From: a virus
IMG/VR virus record: IMGVR_UViG_3300011113_000046
Span: 1-34,404 of that record
Reading direction: 5' to 3' (one strand)
Length of the DNA: 34,404 nt
In this document: positions 1 through 7,050 of the stretch, in pieces
Numbering within the stretch: position 1 is the first letter of the stretch
Layout of the letters: every line of letters begins with the position of its first letter
Program-made: the position numbers and the translations under genes
Notes under the pieces: model-generated
What the model was told of the DNA's origin: nothing
Database searches by the model: none
The model's input: the letters and a program-made list of their open reading frames with translations, nothing else

Positions 1-399
1 TACCCTGGATAATCCAAAGCAACCTTCTCCGTCATTAACAAAACTGAATACTGTAGGCATAGGAATCATCAAAGGTTCCTCTGGATTATCTGTAGTAAAG
101 TATACTCCAGTAATAATAGGACGCTTTTCAACATCTTTATTATCCCACAACAGTTTAAATTTTTCTGGACTAATTACTACATCTGAGTCTACCCATAGTA
201 GCCATTCATAATCAGTCTTATCATACCAGTAATCAATTACTGTTTGTCTTTGTCTAGCAATCTGATTGCCTTGACTTCTTAATGTAGAACCAAACTCTAC
301 GCCAGACTTTAGCATTACATCTGCTACGCCTTGCATAAACTTTCCGTCTACCATTCCATTATCGCACCACACTAGTGCAATAGAATCTTTTTTACTCAT
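1..399 (-). CDS. Glycosyltransferase-like protein (3' end outside window)
   Basis: This reading frame is open from an ATG at 399 to the left edge, so 133 residues of the N-terminal part are visible and the C-terminus is cut off. It begins MSKKDSIALVWCDN and contains a run like IARQRQTVIDYW, then YEWLLWVDSDVVISPEKF, where the D-x-D of WVDSD is the usual nucleotide-sugar and metal site of GT-A glycosyltransferases. Phage proteins of this type are often annotated as glycosyltransferase family 2 or as virion-associated glycosyltransferases. It is the last visible gene of the leftward late operon, just after a block of small basic proteins. A role in glycosylating virion proteins or host surface sugars is inference. 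The fold assignment rests on the DSD motif and its hydrophobic context. Confidence 0.7.
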   Translation of the reverse strand, partial: MSKKDSIALVWCDNGMVDGKFMQGVADVMLKSGVEFGSTLRSQGNQIARQRQTVIDYWYDKTDYEWLLWVDSDVVISPEKFKLLWDNKDVEKRPIITGVYFTTDNPEEPLMIPMPTVFSFVNDGEGCFGLSRV

Positions 400-413
400 A
401 GTCCCCTATGTCC

Positions 414-650
414 CTATCTGTACTTTGCTGCTTTTTTGGCTATTGATTTAGGTTGCTTGACAAACTGCTTACCTTTAGCATTACCTGCAGCCTTAGCCTT
501 ATTGGTTGCGGCTTTCTCAGCAGGGCTTAATGCTGCCCATGCTTTCTCAGGTAAATATCTTTTCTTACCCTTAGATGGCTTACCATCAGAGGTTGTCCAC
601 TTTTGTTTAGTCCAGTCTTTTAAAGACTTTTGAGATTTGGCTAATGCCAT
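414..650 (-). CDS. Small basic protein, DUF5872-like
   Basis: A 78-residue lysine-rich protein. The pattern SLKDWTKQKWTTSDGKPS followed by RYLPEKAWAALSPAEKAAT and KGKQFVKQPK matches what I remember of the DUF5872 family found in large and aquatic viruses. No catalytic residues are visible and the molecular role is unknown. The ATG at 650 overlaps the stop of the upstream gene by one base, so translation is probably coupled. The strong positive charge fits binding to nucleic acid or to the virion interior, but that is inference. The DUF number is from memory and should be checked. Confidence 0.75.
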   Translation of the reverse strand: MALAKSQKSLKDWTKQKWTTSDGKPSKGKKRYLPEKAWAALSPAEKAATNKAKAAGNAKGKQFVKQPKSIAKKAAKYR

Positions 651-838
651 TATCTATAACCTCCGCCAGCCTTTTTATATTGAACAGCAAGTAATTGTGC
701 TTTACGGGCTGACCATTCTCCTGGGTCTCCACCCTTAGAGCCAGCCTTAATCTTCTTGAATAACTTAGCCCTCATCTCAGGCTTGGTATAATTACCAGCA
801 GCATTGACCTTAGACTTAGTTTTTTTCTTGGCTACCAT
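650..838 (-). CDS. Small basic protein of unknown function
   Basis: A 62-residue protein with the pattern NYTKPEMRAKLFKKIKAGSKGG then GEWSARKAQLLAVQYK and a GGGYR end. Short proteins with this KAGSKGG...WSARKAQ pattern recur in aquatic phages and large viruses, often next to DUF5872-like genes, as here. The C-terminal YR resembles the YR end of the neighbouring 78-residue protein, which hints at a shared feature such as processing or virion targeting, but two examples prove nothing. It overlaps the upstream gene by 7 bases and the downstream one by one base. Function unknown. Confidence 0.7.
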   Translation of the reverse strand: MVAKKKTKSKVNAAGNYTKPEMRAKLFKKIKAGSKGGDPGEWSARKAQLLAVQYKKAGGGYR

Positions 839-1107
839 TTTACTTTATCTGCCCAATATGCTGCAGACATTTTGCCTTTAGCAATATTCTTTCTATGACG
901 TGCCTTAAAAGATTTCTGTCTTGCTGTAGGTTGTCTATCTCCAGTGACACCCTGCTGACCAAATCGGATTGTCTTTACTTGACTTCCTTCTTTGGCTACA
1001 ACTACGTGTGATTTAGTAGGATGCTTAGGAGTACGCTTTGGTTTATTAAAACCAGACACTCCTGCTCTAGCGAGCCTTGGGTCCCTTTTGCTTTCCATAT
1101 TCCCCAT
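832..1107 (-). CDS. Conserved small basic phage protein (DUF6321-like)
   Basis: A 91-residue protein with a central SHVVVAKEGSQVKTIRFGQQGV and a C-terminal KARHRKNIAKGKMSAAYWADKVKW, both highly characteristic of a short conserved family in aquatic phages that I associate with DUF6321 (label from memory). No enzyme motif is visible. Two in-frame ATGs lie at 1107 and 1098; I keep the first, and neither has a clear ribosome-binding site because the start lies inside the upstream gene. The gene sits in the run of small lysine- and arginine-rich genes that follows the capsid gene, so a minor virion or DNA-condensing role is possible but unproven. Confidence 0.75.
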   Translation of the reverse strand: MGNMESKRDPRLARAGVSGFNKPKRTPKHPTKSHVVVAKEGSQVKTIRFGQQGVTGDRQPTARQKSFKARHRKNIAKGKMSAAYWADKVKW

Positions 1108-1222
1108 ACTTTCCTAAGATTGACCTAATGGTTCCGTTCTTGTTTAACCGAACCACTAGACCATCTTTAATTTGAACTGGATTAAAACCATCGTGGCGCT
1201 TGTAACTACCACTAGATGACAT
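1067..1222 (-). CDS. Tiny hypothetical protein, 51 aa
   Basis: A 51-residue ORF beginning MSSSGSYKRHDGFNPVQIKD and continuing GLVVRLNKNGTIRSILGKYG before a lysine-rich end. Its ATG shares a base with the TAA of the upstream 51-residue gene (TAATG), and its 3' end overlaps the next gene by 41 bases in another frame. The coupling and the low-complexity-free sequence argue that it is real. The VVRLNKNGTIRSILG segment looks like a small beta-hairpin. I do not recognise the family. Confidence 0.6.
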   Translation of the reverse strand: MSSSGSYKRHDGFNPVQIKDGLVVRLNKNGTIRSILGKYGEYGKQKGPKAR

Positions 1223-1377
1223 TATTTCTTCCTTGACTTGCCAGCCTGAGATAGAGCAATAGCAATTGCTTGCTTCTTAGACTTTACTTTTTTCTTGGAC
1301 TTGCCAACATTAAGTTCGCCAGCCTTGAACTCTTTCATTACTTTAGAGATTTTCTTTTGTGCTGCAGCCTTTTTCAT
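1222..1377 (-). CDS. DUF6496-like small basic protein
   Basis: A 51-residue protein: VMKEFKAGELNVGKSKKKVK followed by KSKKQAIAIALSQAGKSRKK. The pattern VM-x-EF-K-x-G-x-L, then K-x-x-KQAIAIALS-x-AGKS-KK, is the recognisable DUF6496 signature known from bacteria and phages. The function of that family is not established. The ATG at 1377 shares a base with the stop of the upstream gene and the TAA overlaps the next ATG, so the gene sits in a chain of translationally coupled genes. It is too short for most gene callers' default cut-offs, but the family match makes it convincing. Confidence 0.8.
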   Translation of the reverse strand: MKKAAAQKKISKVMKEFKAGELNVGKSKKKVKSKKQAIAIALSQAGKSRKK

Positions 1378-1553
1378 TATTGTCCTAGTCCAGGAGTCCT
1401 ACGAGTTCTAGGTACAAACATTCCTGGATACTTTTTCTCAAGTGCTTTCTTAGCGGCAGCCTCTGCTGCAGCAACACCCTTAGGAGATATTTGTTTTTGG
1501 AACTCAGTAATGGCTGCCTTGCCTTTTAATACTTTAGGTTTAGGGGTATTCAT
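1377..1553 (-). CDS. Tiny lysine/alanine-rich protein, 58 aa
   Basis: A 58-residue ORF beginning MNTPKPKVLKGKAAITEFQK, with a middle AAAEAAAKKALEKKYPGM likely to be helical, and a basic end RTRRTPGLGQ. The TAA at its end overlaps the ATG of the DUF6496-like gene. The ATG at 1553 is separated by one base from the stop of the upstream gene. I do not recognise the family; composition and position match the adjacent small basic virion-region proteins. Confidence 0.65.
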   Translation of the reverse strand: MNTPKPKVLKGKAAITEFQKQISPKGVAAAEAAAKKALEKKYPGMFVPRTRRTPGLGQ

Positions 1554-1554
1554 G

Positions 1555-1704
1555 TTACTTCTTCTTGCCCATCTTCTTCATACCCTTTTTCATTTCCATT
1601 TTCTTTTCAGCCTTAGATTCCATCTTCTCACCCTTAGCATAAGCCTTAGCAGCCTTTTTGCCCTTGGCGGTATATGGGAACTTCTTGTTTCCTACTTTTG
1701 GCAT
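1555..1704 (-). CDS. Tiny lysine/methionine-rich protein, 49 aa
   Basis: A 49-residue ORF that starts MPKVGNKKFPYTAKGKKAAK, a pattern (MPxVGxKKFPYTxKG) that recurs in short proteins of aquatic phages, and ends in a repetitive lysine and methionine tail (EKKMEMKKGMKKMGKKK). The extreme charge suggests binding to DNA or packing inside the capsid, but no function is known to me. Its ATG overlaps the end of the 103-residue gene upstream by one base. Confidence 0.7.
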   Translation of the reverse strand: MPKVGNKKFPYTAKGKKAAKAYAKGEKMESKAEKKMEMKKGMKKMGKKK

Positions 1705-2015
1705 TAGATTTGTCCTATCTCTTTCATTACGGCTGCGGTTTTTGGTGTTATGTCTTTTGTCTTAGGCATAGTGTCCGCATCATACGCTTTGCCTAAAATC
1801 TCTGATGCTTTATACGCCTCTTCTACATGGCGTCTAGTAGTTCCTGATGGTTGCATACCTTGTGCTCTTGCATCTCGATAAGCCTGTAACTCAGAGTTCC
1901 ATTTCTTATCAGGTATATCTCTCTTAGCATCTCCTGCATTAACTTGTAAACTCATTACTTTACATCCGAAACATCCTTCAACTTCTGTCGGATGGTCTTC
2001 CCAGTGGTATCCCAT
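1704..2015 (-). CDS. Hypothetical protein with N-terminal CxxC
   Basis: A 103-residue protein. The N-terminus MGYHWEDHPTEVEGCFGCKV holds a CFGC pair with two nearby histidines, a plausible single metal site, followed by a charged helical part (KKWNSELQAYRDARAQGMQP) and a C-terminal helix (TPKTAAVMKEIG). I believe similar short proteins occur after the capsid gene in other actinobacteriophages, but I cannot name a family. It is 9 bases downstream of the preceding gene. A head-completion or minor virion role is only suggested by position. Confidence 0.7.
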   Translation of the reverse strand: MGYHWEDHPTEVEGCFGCKVMSLQVNAGDAKRDIPDKKWNSELQAYRDARAQGMQPSGTTRRHVEEAYKASEILGKAYDADTMPKTKDITPKTAAVMKEIGQI

Positions 2016-2024
2016 ATTCGTCCC

Positions 2025-2294
2025 TTACGCTGCTGTGAAATTAGCCTCAGTTATTCCTAGCCCAGATGATATTAGCGCAGCCTTGGTAGCATCATCTACT
2101 ATATGTTCATGGCCACCAAGATAAAATTCATCATAAGTTGCCATATCCTCATCTAACGGAAATCTTACTTTAGAATAAGTAGCACCGCTTTTGGCAATAC
2201 TAACGCCTTTATTAAGTTTGTAAAAGTAAAACAATCTATGTCTGCCAATAGGTGCTTCTTCTACAACTGGTGTTGTGAATATATAGTTTGCCAT
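2025..2294 (-). CDS. Hypothetical virion-region protein, 89 aa
   Basis: I start this gene at the ATG at 2294 because a clear AAGGAG lies a few bases upstream; a longer frame back to 2354 would begin inside the capsid gene's hairpin and lacks a binding site. The protein begins MANYIFTTPVVEEAPIGRHR and is mostly beta-predicted, with LFYFYKLNKGVSIAKSG and YDEFYLGGHEHIVDD. It follows the major capsid gene directly, separated by a perfect hairpin. Short proteins here in other phages are often head decoration or head-completion proteins; that is inference from position. Confidence 0.7.
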   Translation of the reverse strand: MANYIFTTPVVEEAPIGRHRLFYFYKLNKGVSIAKSGATYSKVRFPLDEDMATYDEFYLGGHEHIVDDATKAALISSGLGITEANFTAA

Positions 2295-2320
2295 TATTCT
2301 CCTTAATGAACTTACTGTAA

Positions 2321-2340
2321 GGCTAGGATTTCTCCTAGCC
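2321..2340 (-). terminator. Perfect hairpin after the capsid gene
   Basis: GGCTAGGA and TCCTAGCC form an 8-bp perfect stem around a 4-base loop, 14 bases after the stop of the major capsid gene and 26 bases before the next start. It has no following run of T on the minus strand, so it is not a classical intrinsic terminator. A 3'-end protecting or partial-termination hairpin that sets capsid mRNA level is more likely. Confidence 0.5.
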
Positions 2341-2354
2341 CTACCGTCAATCAA

Positions 2355-3308
2355 CTAAGCGATTGATGAACCTGATTCGATTCGGAATAGTGCCTCTTCG
2401 CGATAGCGAGCAAAGCCAAGTACGCCGTACCAACCCATTGGGCGGTGACGCATTAACTTGTCAACTACTGGTCCGATTACTACGTGTGGCTCTTCGGCAA
2501 CTGCCTCGGCCAATGCCTGTTGTCCAGCAACGATTGTGCGGTACACCTTTGCAGATGAAGCACCATCAGTTGCAGAGTAAAGACGTGAGGACTCTACGAA
2601 GTATGCACCCTCGTATGTTCCAATTTCTCCTGCCCAAATGCGGTCCTGTGAAGCACCGTATTGGTTAGGAAGCAACCATCCTGCTGAACCTGTCTCAGCA
2701 CGTAGGTCGTGAGATACCTCTGGGTGTAGTCCAGCCCAGTATAGGTTACCCTTACGTCCTGCAGCGCTGTTAGCACGTAACTTAGCAACAGCCCTACGGA
2801 TGTTTGCTGAAGATAGTGTTGCTGCTGCTGTGATAGTTGCAGTTGAAGTTGCTGTTGAACCTGAGTAGATTACGTTTGAACCGCCACGCAATGTTGTCAT
2901 TGCGACTCGGTCAATAGAATCTGCTAGGTTGAAAGCGATGATGTTTGCGATTGCAGGGTCAACATCTGCTAATGAGAATAACTCAAGAGCGCGAGTTACC
3001 AACACTGAGTTACCGTACTCGTTAAGAGTAATAGTTACTGAGGTTGGTGTTGACATTGCTACTGCATCTGGGTCAGTATCCTCTGTGAGGGCTGTAGTTG
3101 CAGCAGATAGGTCAACATAACGTTGTAGAACAACTGTTGAACCTGGTTGTGTTTGGCGTACTGGACGCTTGTCTGCGACTGAACGAATTAGTGGTTCAGA
3201 ACGGAGAGCAAATTCCAGAAGACGGTCATACGCCTTCTGTACTAGACCAGCAGCACCAGCGGTACCTCCTAATGAGGAAGAACCAGTTGATACATAACTG
3301 TTAGGCAT
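2355..3308 (-). CDS. Major capsid protein, N4-gp56 family
   Basis: A 317-residue protein of the N4-gp56 capsid type: an N-terminal helix (GLVQKAYDRLLEFALRSEPL), then PVRQTQPGSTVVLQRYVDLS, a conserved TITLNEYGNSVLVTRALELF, and a long C-terminal part with VGPVVDKLMRHRPMGWYGVL. The family has the HK97 fold and forms the capsid shell. A very strong ribosome-binding site, GGAGGTGAC, precedes the ATG at 3308. It lies directly downstream of the scaffold-like gene, the usual order. The length is somewhat shorter than N4 gp56 but within the range for the family. No delta domain or protease site can be read from the sequence alone. Confidence 0.88.
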   Translation of the reverse strand: MPNSYVSTGSSSLGGTAGAAGLVQKAYDRLLEFALRSEPLIRSVADKRPVRQTQPGSTVVLQRYVDLSAATTALTEDTDPDAVAMSTPTSVTITLNEYGNSVLVTRALELFSLADVDPAIANIIAFNLADSIDRVAMTTLRGGSNVIYSGSTATSTATITAAATLSSANIRRAVAKLRANSAAGRKGNLYWAGLHPEVSHDLRAETGSAGWLLPNQYGASQDRIWAGEIGTYEGAYFVESSRLYSATDGASSAKVYRTIVAGQQALAEAVAEEPHVVIGPVVDKLMRHRPMGWYGVLGFARYREEALFRIESGSSIA

Positions 3309-3332
3309 TTGTCACCTCCAAGTGACTAGAAA

Positions 3333-3818
3333 CTATGATGATTCTTGTGAACGAAGAACATCTAACAATGCATCCATAGAATCTGCATTGTCAATTCTTG
3401 AGTTAAGTTCTTCCATTCTGTCAGGAGTGAACGCGGCCTGTGTTAGAACATCCTGCTGTCTTAGAGCAGCACGGTCTTGTTCTGCCATCTTAGGCTCTTC
3501 TTTCTGCACTTGTATTCCAAACAAATCTGCGTTATCATCGAGCCAGTTAGAAACTGTCTCTTCGTTAACATCTTCAATGTCCTTAAGAATTAAGCGTGCA
3601 GCCTTAGCGTTTACGCCTTTCTTTTCCAGGACTTCTTTGACGGTTCGCTCACGCTGCACTTTGGATAATCCCTCAAGTTGCTCAGTGAGTTCCTTAATAC
3701 GTTTTTCATCGGCTCTCTTTGCTTTCCGTAACTTCTTAATCAAGTCACTTCCATCACCAGAGAAACCTTGGTCAGTATCTAGGTCTTCGTCTTCATCTTC
3801 CCAGTAATTGTTGCTCAT
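3333..3818 (-). CDS. Scaffold-like capsid assembly protein
   Basis: A 161-residue acidic protein. It starts with an acidic stretch (WEDEDEDLDTDQGFSGDGSD), continues into a charged coiled-coil (LIKKLRKAKRADEKRIKELT and following), then a region rich in Glu and Gln and a helical C-terminus (DRMEELNSRIDNADSMDALL). This composition and its position just before the capsid gene are typical of phage scaffolding proteins, which guide capsid assembly and then leave or are degraded. I choose the ATG at 3818 with GGTGG about 8 bases upstream rather than the GTG at 3830, whose binding site would be too close. No sequence motif proves the role. Confidence 0.75.
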   Translation of the reverse strand: MSNNYWEDEDEDLDTDQGFSGDGSDLIKKLRKAKRADEKRIKELTEQLEGLSKVQRERTVKEVLEKKGVNAKAARLILKDIEDVNEETVSNWLDDNADLFGIQVQKEEPKMAEQDRAALRQQDVLTQAAFTPDRMEELNSRIDNADSMDALLDVLRSQESS

Positions 3819-3898
3819 AGCAACTACCACCCTTCTATTCGTTGTTAGTCGCAGGCCGCAGTTCAGTTCGGGGAAACTGGCTGGCTCCTACTATCGGT

Positions 3899-3928
3899 CT
3901 TATACTCTGCATTGGGCCGACAGGTCAA
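3899..3928 (-). promoter_or_regulatory. Candidate promoter for scaffold/capsid genes
   Basis: On the minus strand TTGACC (3923-3928) and TATAAG (3899-3904) are 18 bases apart. They lie in the 120-base gap upstream of the scaffold gene, the only sizeable gap in this part of the late operon, and would let scaffold and capsid be expressed above the rest. One base off consensus in the -35 and one in the -10. No activity is shown. Confidence 0.4.
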
Positions 3929-3938
3929 TGTCAGGATT

Positions 3939-5525
3939 CTAGTATTGTCCGCCTGTTGTGCTAAGTAGCGATGCTTTCGTAGTTCCAGACTTACCAGAGA
4001 ATGATGCAATCTCTCGTTCAGTCAATGCTTTACGTTTGCGTTGTGCTGAGGCTAGAGTATTAAATACTTCTTGTTCTGCCTCTGCTTGGTTGTATCCAGG
4101 AAGTGTTGTTCCATAGATTTCGCTTAACTTCTGTGCGGTAGGTAGGATGTCTGCAATTGTTGCATATCCCTTTTGTGCTTCGGCTTGTGTAATTCCTTGT
4201 GCTGCTAGTTGTTCTGCTACAGCAACACCAGTCTCAAGTCCTTGTACTCTTGCGGCTACGCCAATTTCGGCTGCTGCAATCTGACGTTGAATCTTAGGTA
4301 GTTGTTGGTTAGGGTCAAGAACGTAAGCAACCATATCGGTTGAGCCGATTCCATAATAATCTTTAAGTGTTCTAGCAATTGCAGGGTCAGCATTCTGAAC
4401 TCTTTGAACTGCCATAGATACACGAGTTGATAACTCTGATGGAGATACATCATTCTCAATGAACTGTCTTACATATGCATCATTGTCAAACTGAGTTAAA
4501 CCATACGCTCTAAGTGTTTGACGATATGCATCTTCATTGGATAGATACTCTGCAGGAGTAAGGACACTAAGCCCTTTCTTAATGCGCTGGGCATTAGCAG
4601 CAAATCGTTGCTGATACTCTGGAGTATTCTGTAGTTCTAATGTAATGGTATCTTCTGTATATCCTTGACGAGCAAGGTCAAGAATCTTAGCACCAAGTGT
4701 TGCAAGGCCAAACTTAGCAAATCTATCTGCTACAATCTTGCCAACTGATTCTCTTTGTGCAGCAACTCGTTCTGCTTCTGCGGCTGCTGCCGCTGCTGCT
4801 TTGGCTGCATCATCTGCTGCTTTTTGTTGTGCTGCTGCGGCTGCCGCCGCTATTGCTGCTGCATTTGCATTTGCTGCATTTGCTGCTGCCGCTGCTGCGG
4901 CATCTGCTGCGGCTTGCGCTGCTGCAAGTTGAGCAAGAAGTGCTGCTCTTTCTGCTTCAGATGCTGCTAAAAGTTCTGCTTTAATTCTTTCAAGTTCTGC
5001 TGCACGAGCCTCTGCTTCTGCTTTAGCCTTGGCTTCTGCTTCCGCTTTGGCTTTTGCTTCAGCCTCTGCTGCTGCCTTAGCAGCCGCATCTGCTGCGGCT
5101 TTAGCCGCTGCGTCTGCTGCAGCCTTTGCTGCTGCATCTGCAGCCGCTTTAGCGGCGGCATCTGCCGCTGCATTACCAGTAGCACCAGTTGCACCAACAC
5201 CAGTTGCTGCACCAGATACTGGTGTAATACCAGCAGCCTTAGAAATTGTTTCAAGTTTAGCGGCACTTACACCAGATGTAGGAGAGAATGGGTTAGTTCC
5301 ACCAGTTACTCCACCAGCATATGTACTAGTCGCAGTCTTTGTTGCAGTATTAACAACAGGAATATTTACTTTTTGTCCAACATTAATCTTATTAAGGTTA
5401 GAAATCTGTGGGTTAGCAGCCGCTACTGCGGCAACGCTAACACCTGCTTTGGCAGCAATTGCTGAAATTGTTTGTCCAGATTTTACTGTAGTTGTACTAG
5501 CGATAGGTACTTTAGGAGCAGCCAT
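3939..5525 (-). CDS. LysM-domain, alanine-rich virion protein
   Basis: A 528-residue protein with three parts. Residues 13-57 form a LysM domain (TVKSGQTISAIAAKAGVS, then INVGQKVNIPVV), a peptidoglycan-binding fold. Residues 120-260 are an almost pure Ala/Lys/Glu/Asp helix, including four copies of an 8-residue AAADAAAK unit, likely a long single helix or coiled coil. Residues 265-528 are a mixed helical domain ending FSGKSGTTKASLLSTTGGQY. No signal peptide is seen, and the gene sits in the virion gene block, so I infer a structural or ejection protein that contacts the cell wall rather than a free endolysin. No catalytic residues are visible. The nearest alternative is a tail-tip or internal virion protein with a wall anchor. 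Confidence 0.7.
   Translation of the reverse strand: MAAPKVPIASTTTVKSGQTISAIAAKAGVSVAAVAAANPQISNLNKINVGQKVNIPVVNTATKTATSTYAGGVTGGTNPFSPTSGVSAAKLETISKAAGITPVSGAATGVGATGATGNAAADAAAKAAADAAAKAAADAAAKAAADAAAKAAAEAEAKAKAEAEAKAKAEAEARAAELERIKAELLAASEAERAALLAQLAAAQAAADAAAAAAANAANANAAAIAAAAAAAQQKAADDAAKAAAAAAAEAERVAAQRESVGKIVADRFAKFGLATLGAKILDLARQGYTEDTITLELQNTPEYQQRFAANAQRIKKGLSVLTPAEYLSNEDAYRQTLRAYGLTQFDNDAYVRQFIENDVSPSELSTRVSMAVQRVQNADPAIARTLKDYYGIGSTDMVAYVLDPNQQLPKIQRQIAAAEIGVAARVQGLETGVAVAEQLAAQGITQAEAQKGYATIADILPTAQKLSEIYGTTLPGYNQAEAEQEVFNTLASAQRKRKALTEREIASFSGKSGTTKASLLSTTGGQY
5071..5166 (-). repeat. Four tandem 24-bp coding repeats
   Basis: Four consecutive imperfect 24-bp units (5071-5094, 5095-5118, 5119-5142, 5143-5166) encode the AAADAAAK repeats in the LysM protein. 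The units differ mainly at third positions, so the amino-acid repeat is kept while the DNA diverges, which argues for selection on the protein rather than a fresh duplication. Confidence 0.65.
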
Positions 5526-5527
5526 GT

Positions 5528-6343
5528 TTACGCCAATCCAAAGTCACGAAGGACTTTTAATGATAGTGAGTCTACAGTTTTTCTGGCGTTGTCTGTCTTT
5601 TCCCATCGAGGGTCTTGACGAAGTTCAGTCTCAAACTGCCAGATTGGTTTAACTGATGGCTTACCATCTGTGCCAATATACTGTAATGCTCTACGAAGAG
5701 TAGGGTCATTGAATGTAATGCTATCTGGGTCAATCTCTAGAATGTTAGCCATAGAAGATTTGTAGGCTGAAGCCAATGCTTCAACGCTTGTTCCTTTATT
5801 AATCTGGTCAGCATAACCAGGGAATGCGCTAGCCGAATCTCTACGAATTAATGCTTGTATATCTTCAGTTGTTGTAGTCCCAGCAAAAATACCCTGAGAC
5901 CATGAATCTAAACTTCTTTGCGAATATGACATACCAAAAGCATCAGCATACTCTTTAAGACTTTGTACACTGCCTAGAGTAGAACCACCAATTGGCTTAC
6001 CCTTGGCTGCAATAAGAGCATTAAGGTCTAGTTGTGTATCGCTAAGTCCTTTAAGATATGCATTCTCTAAAGTGGCATCATCTACAACTACACCCTTTGC
6101 AGCAAGTCTTTTCTTCTGCTCTAACTTATATGATTCAAATTCTTGAGCATATACACCAGGCTGTGAAGCCTTTTTCTTTTGACGTGTTTGCGCATTAGAA
6201 GTAAGATTTCTATAGTAACTAGTCTTATAGTATTCTAACTCTGCGTCAGTTGTATTGCCAGCCTTCCATAGGTCAAATACCTTTTGTAGTTCTGGAAACT
6301 GTTTAATTAAATCAGCGGTAATACCGTATGCTGTCTCTGCCAC
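5528..6343 (-). CDS. Hypothetical virion protein, 271 aa
   Basis: A 271-residue mostly helical protein beginning MAETAYGITADLIKQFPELQ and ending SLSLKVLRDFGLA. It has repeated aromatic-rich helical segments (YYKTSYYRNLTSNAQ, LKEYADAFGMSYSQRSLDSW) and an internal FETELRQDPRWEKTDNA. There is no signal peptide, membrane segment or enzyme motif. It is separated by 2 bases from the LysM gene downstream and by one base from the gene upstream, and lies between large virion genes, so I take it as an internal or tail-associated virion protein. I do not recognise a named family. Confidence 0.7.
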   Translation of the reverse strand: MAETAYGITADLIKQFPELQKVFDLWKAGNTTDAELEYYKTSYYRNLTSNAQTRQKKKASQPGVYAQEFESYKLEQKKRLAAKGVVVDDATLENAYLKGLSDTQLDLNALIAAKGKPIGGSTLGSVQSLKEYADAFGMSYSQRSLDSWSQGIFAGTTTTEDIQALIRRDSASAFPGYADQINKGTSVEALASAYKSSMANILEIDPDSITFNDPTLRRALQYIGTDGKPSVKPIWQFETELRQDPRWEKTDNARKTVDSLSLKVLRDFGLA

Positions 6344-6344
6344 T

Positions 6345-7049
6345 TTAGCCTCCTAGTCCTGATAGGAAGTCGCCAAAGTCAAGGCTTTGCTTCTCCGCTA
6401 AATCTTGTGGAGCCTTCTCTTCTACACTCTTCTTGATTAAGGCTTGAGCCTTTTCCTTGGTGTAGCCAGGCTTTGTCTCGGTTACAGTCTTTCCGCCAAC
6501 CTTCTTGGTTGTGGTAATTGTTCCCTTATTAATCATGTCCTGAATAGCAGTATAGAATTCTTTATTCTCACTGTCCGTAGCCTTGCGTCCAAGAACACTT
6601 TTAAGTGTATCATCAATCAAAGATTGAATCTCTTCTGGTTGGAATAGATACTTCTGTACAGACACCTTAGGCTTATTCTCGTCACCAACACCCTGGTTCT
6701 TAGCATACCATTGTAGGTATTGCTCAGGGGTTATTTGACGAGCACCCTTAGATTTCTGATACCAATCACCTGCGCCATCAACTGCTAACTCATAGATTGC
6801 TGCAGCCTTAAGTGGGTCAACAGTGCCATAACCATACTTCTGAAGAGTCTTAATCCAGTTAGCCTCAACCGCTGGGTCAGTATAATAACTAGACTTTAGG
6901 TCAACAACAGATGCAGTAGAAGACTCTATAGTAAGTTCTTTTCCAGTCTTTTTCATTTTAATGGTCTTTGTTTTACCTGGACCAACATAGACTTTTCCAG
7001 CAGTAGAAGCCGTGTTACCATTCTTTAGATTATCTAATGCACCACCCAC
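6345..7049 (-). CDS. Hypothetical virion protein, 234 aa
   Basis: A 234-residue protein with a basic, glycine-containing N-terminus (MGGALDNLKNGNTASTAGKV, then GPGKTKTIKMKKTGKELTIE) and a helical C-terminal half with EFYTAIQDMINKGTITTTKK and a final LDFGDFLSGLGG. No catalytic or membrane motif is seen. The gene is one base from the giant virion gene upstream, which suggests the products are made and used together. I cannot assign a family. An internal virion or ejection-related role is the simplest reading. Confidence 0.68.
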   Translation of the reverse strand: MGGALDNLKNGNTASTAGKVYVGPGKTKTIKMKKTGKELTIESSTASVVDLKSSYYTDPAVEANWIKTLQKYGYGTVDPLKAAAIYELAVDGAGDWYQKSKGARQITPEQYLQWYAKNQGVGDENKPKVSVQKYLFQPEEIQSLIDDTLKSVLGRKATDSENKEFYTAIQDMINKGTITTTKKVGGKTVTETKPGYTKEKAQALIKKSVEEKAPQDLAEKQSLDFGDFLSGLGG

Positions 7050-7050
7050 G

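Noticed and set aside
1270-1707. 145-residue hydrophobic plus-strand ORF
   Set aside because: It is the complement of three small lysine-rich genes, and its Leu/Phe-rich composition follows from their Lys codons.
4738-5652. Several long plus-strand ORFs rich in Ala, Cys or Leu opposite the LysM gene
   Set aside because: They are shadows of the alanine-rich repeats on the other strand, with single-residue-dominated composition and no ribosome-binding site.
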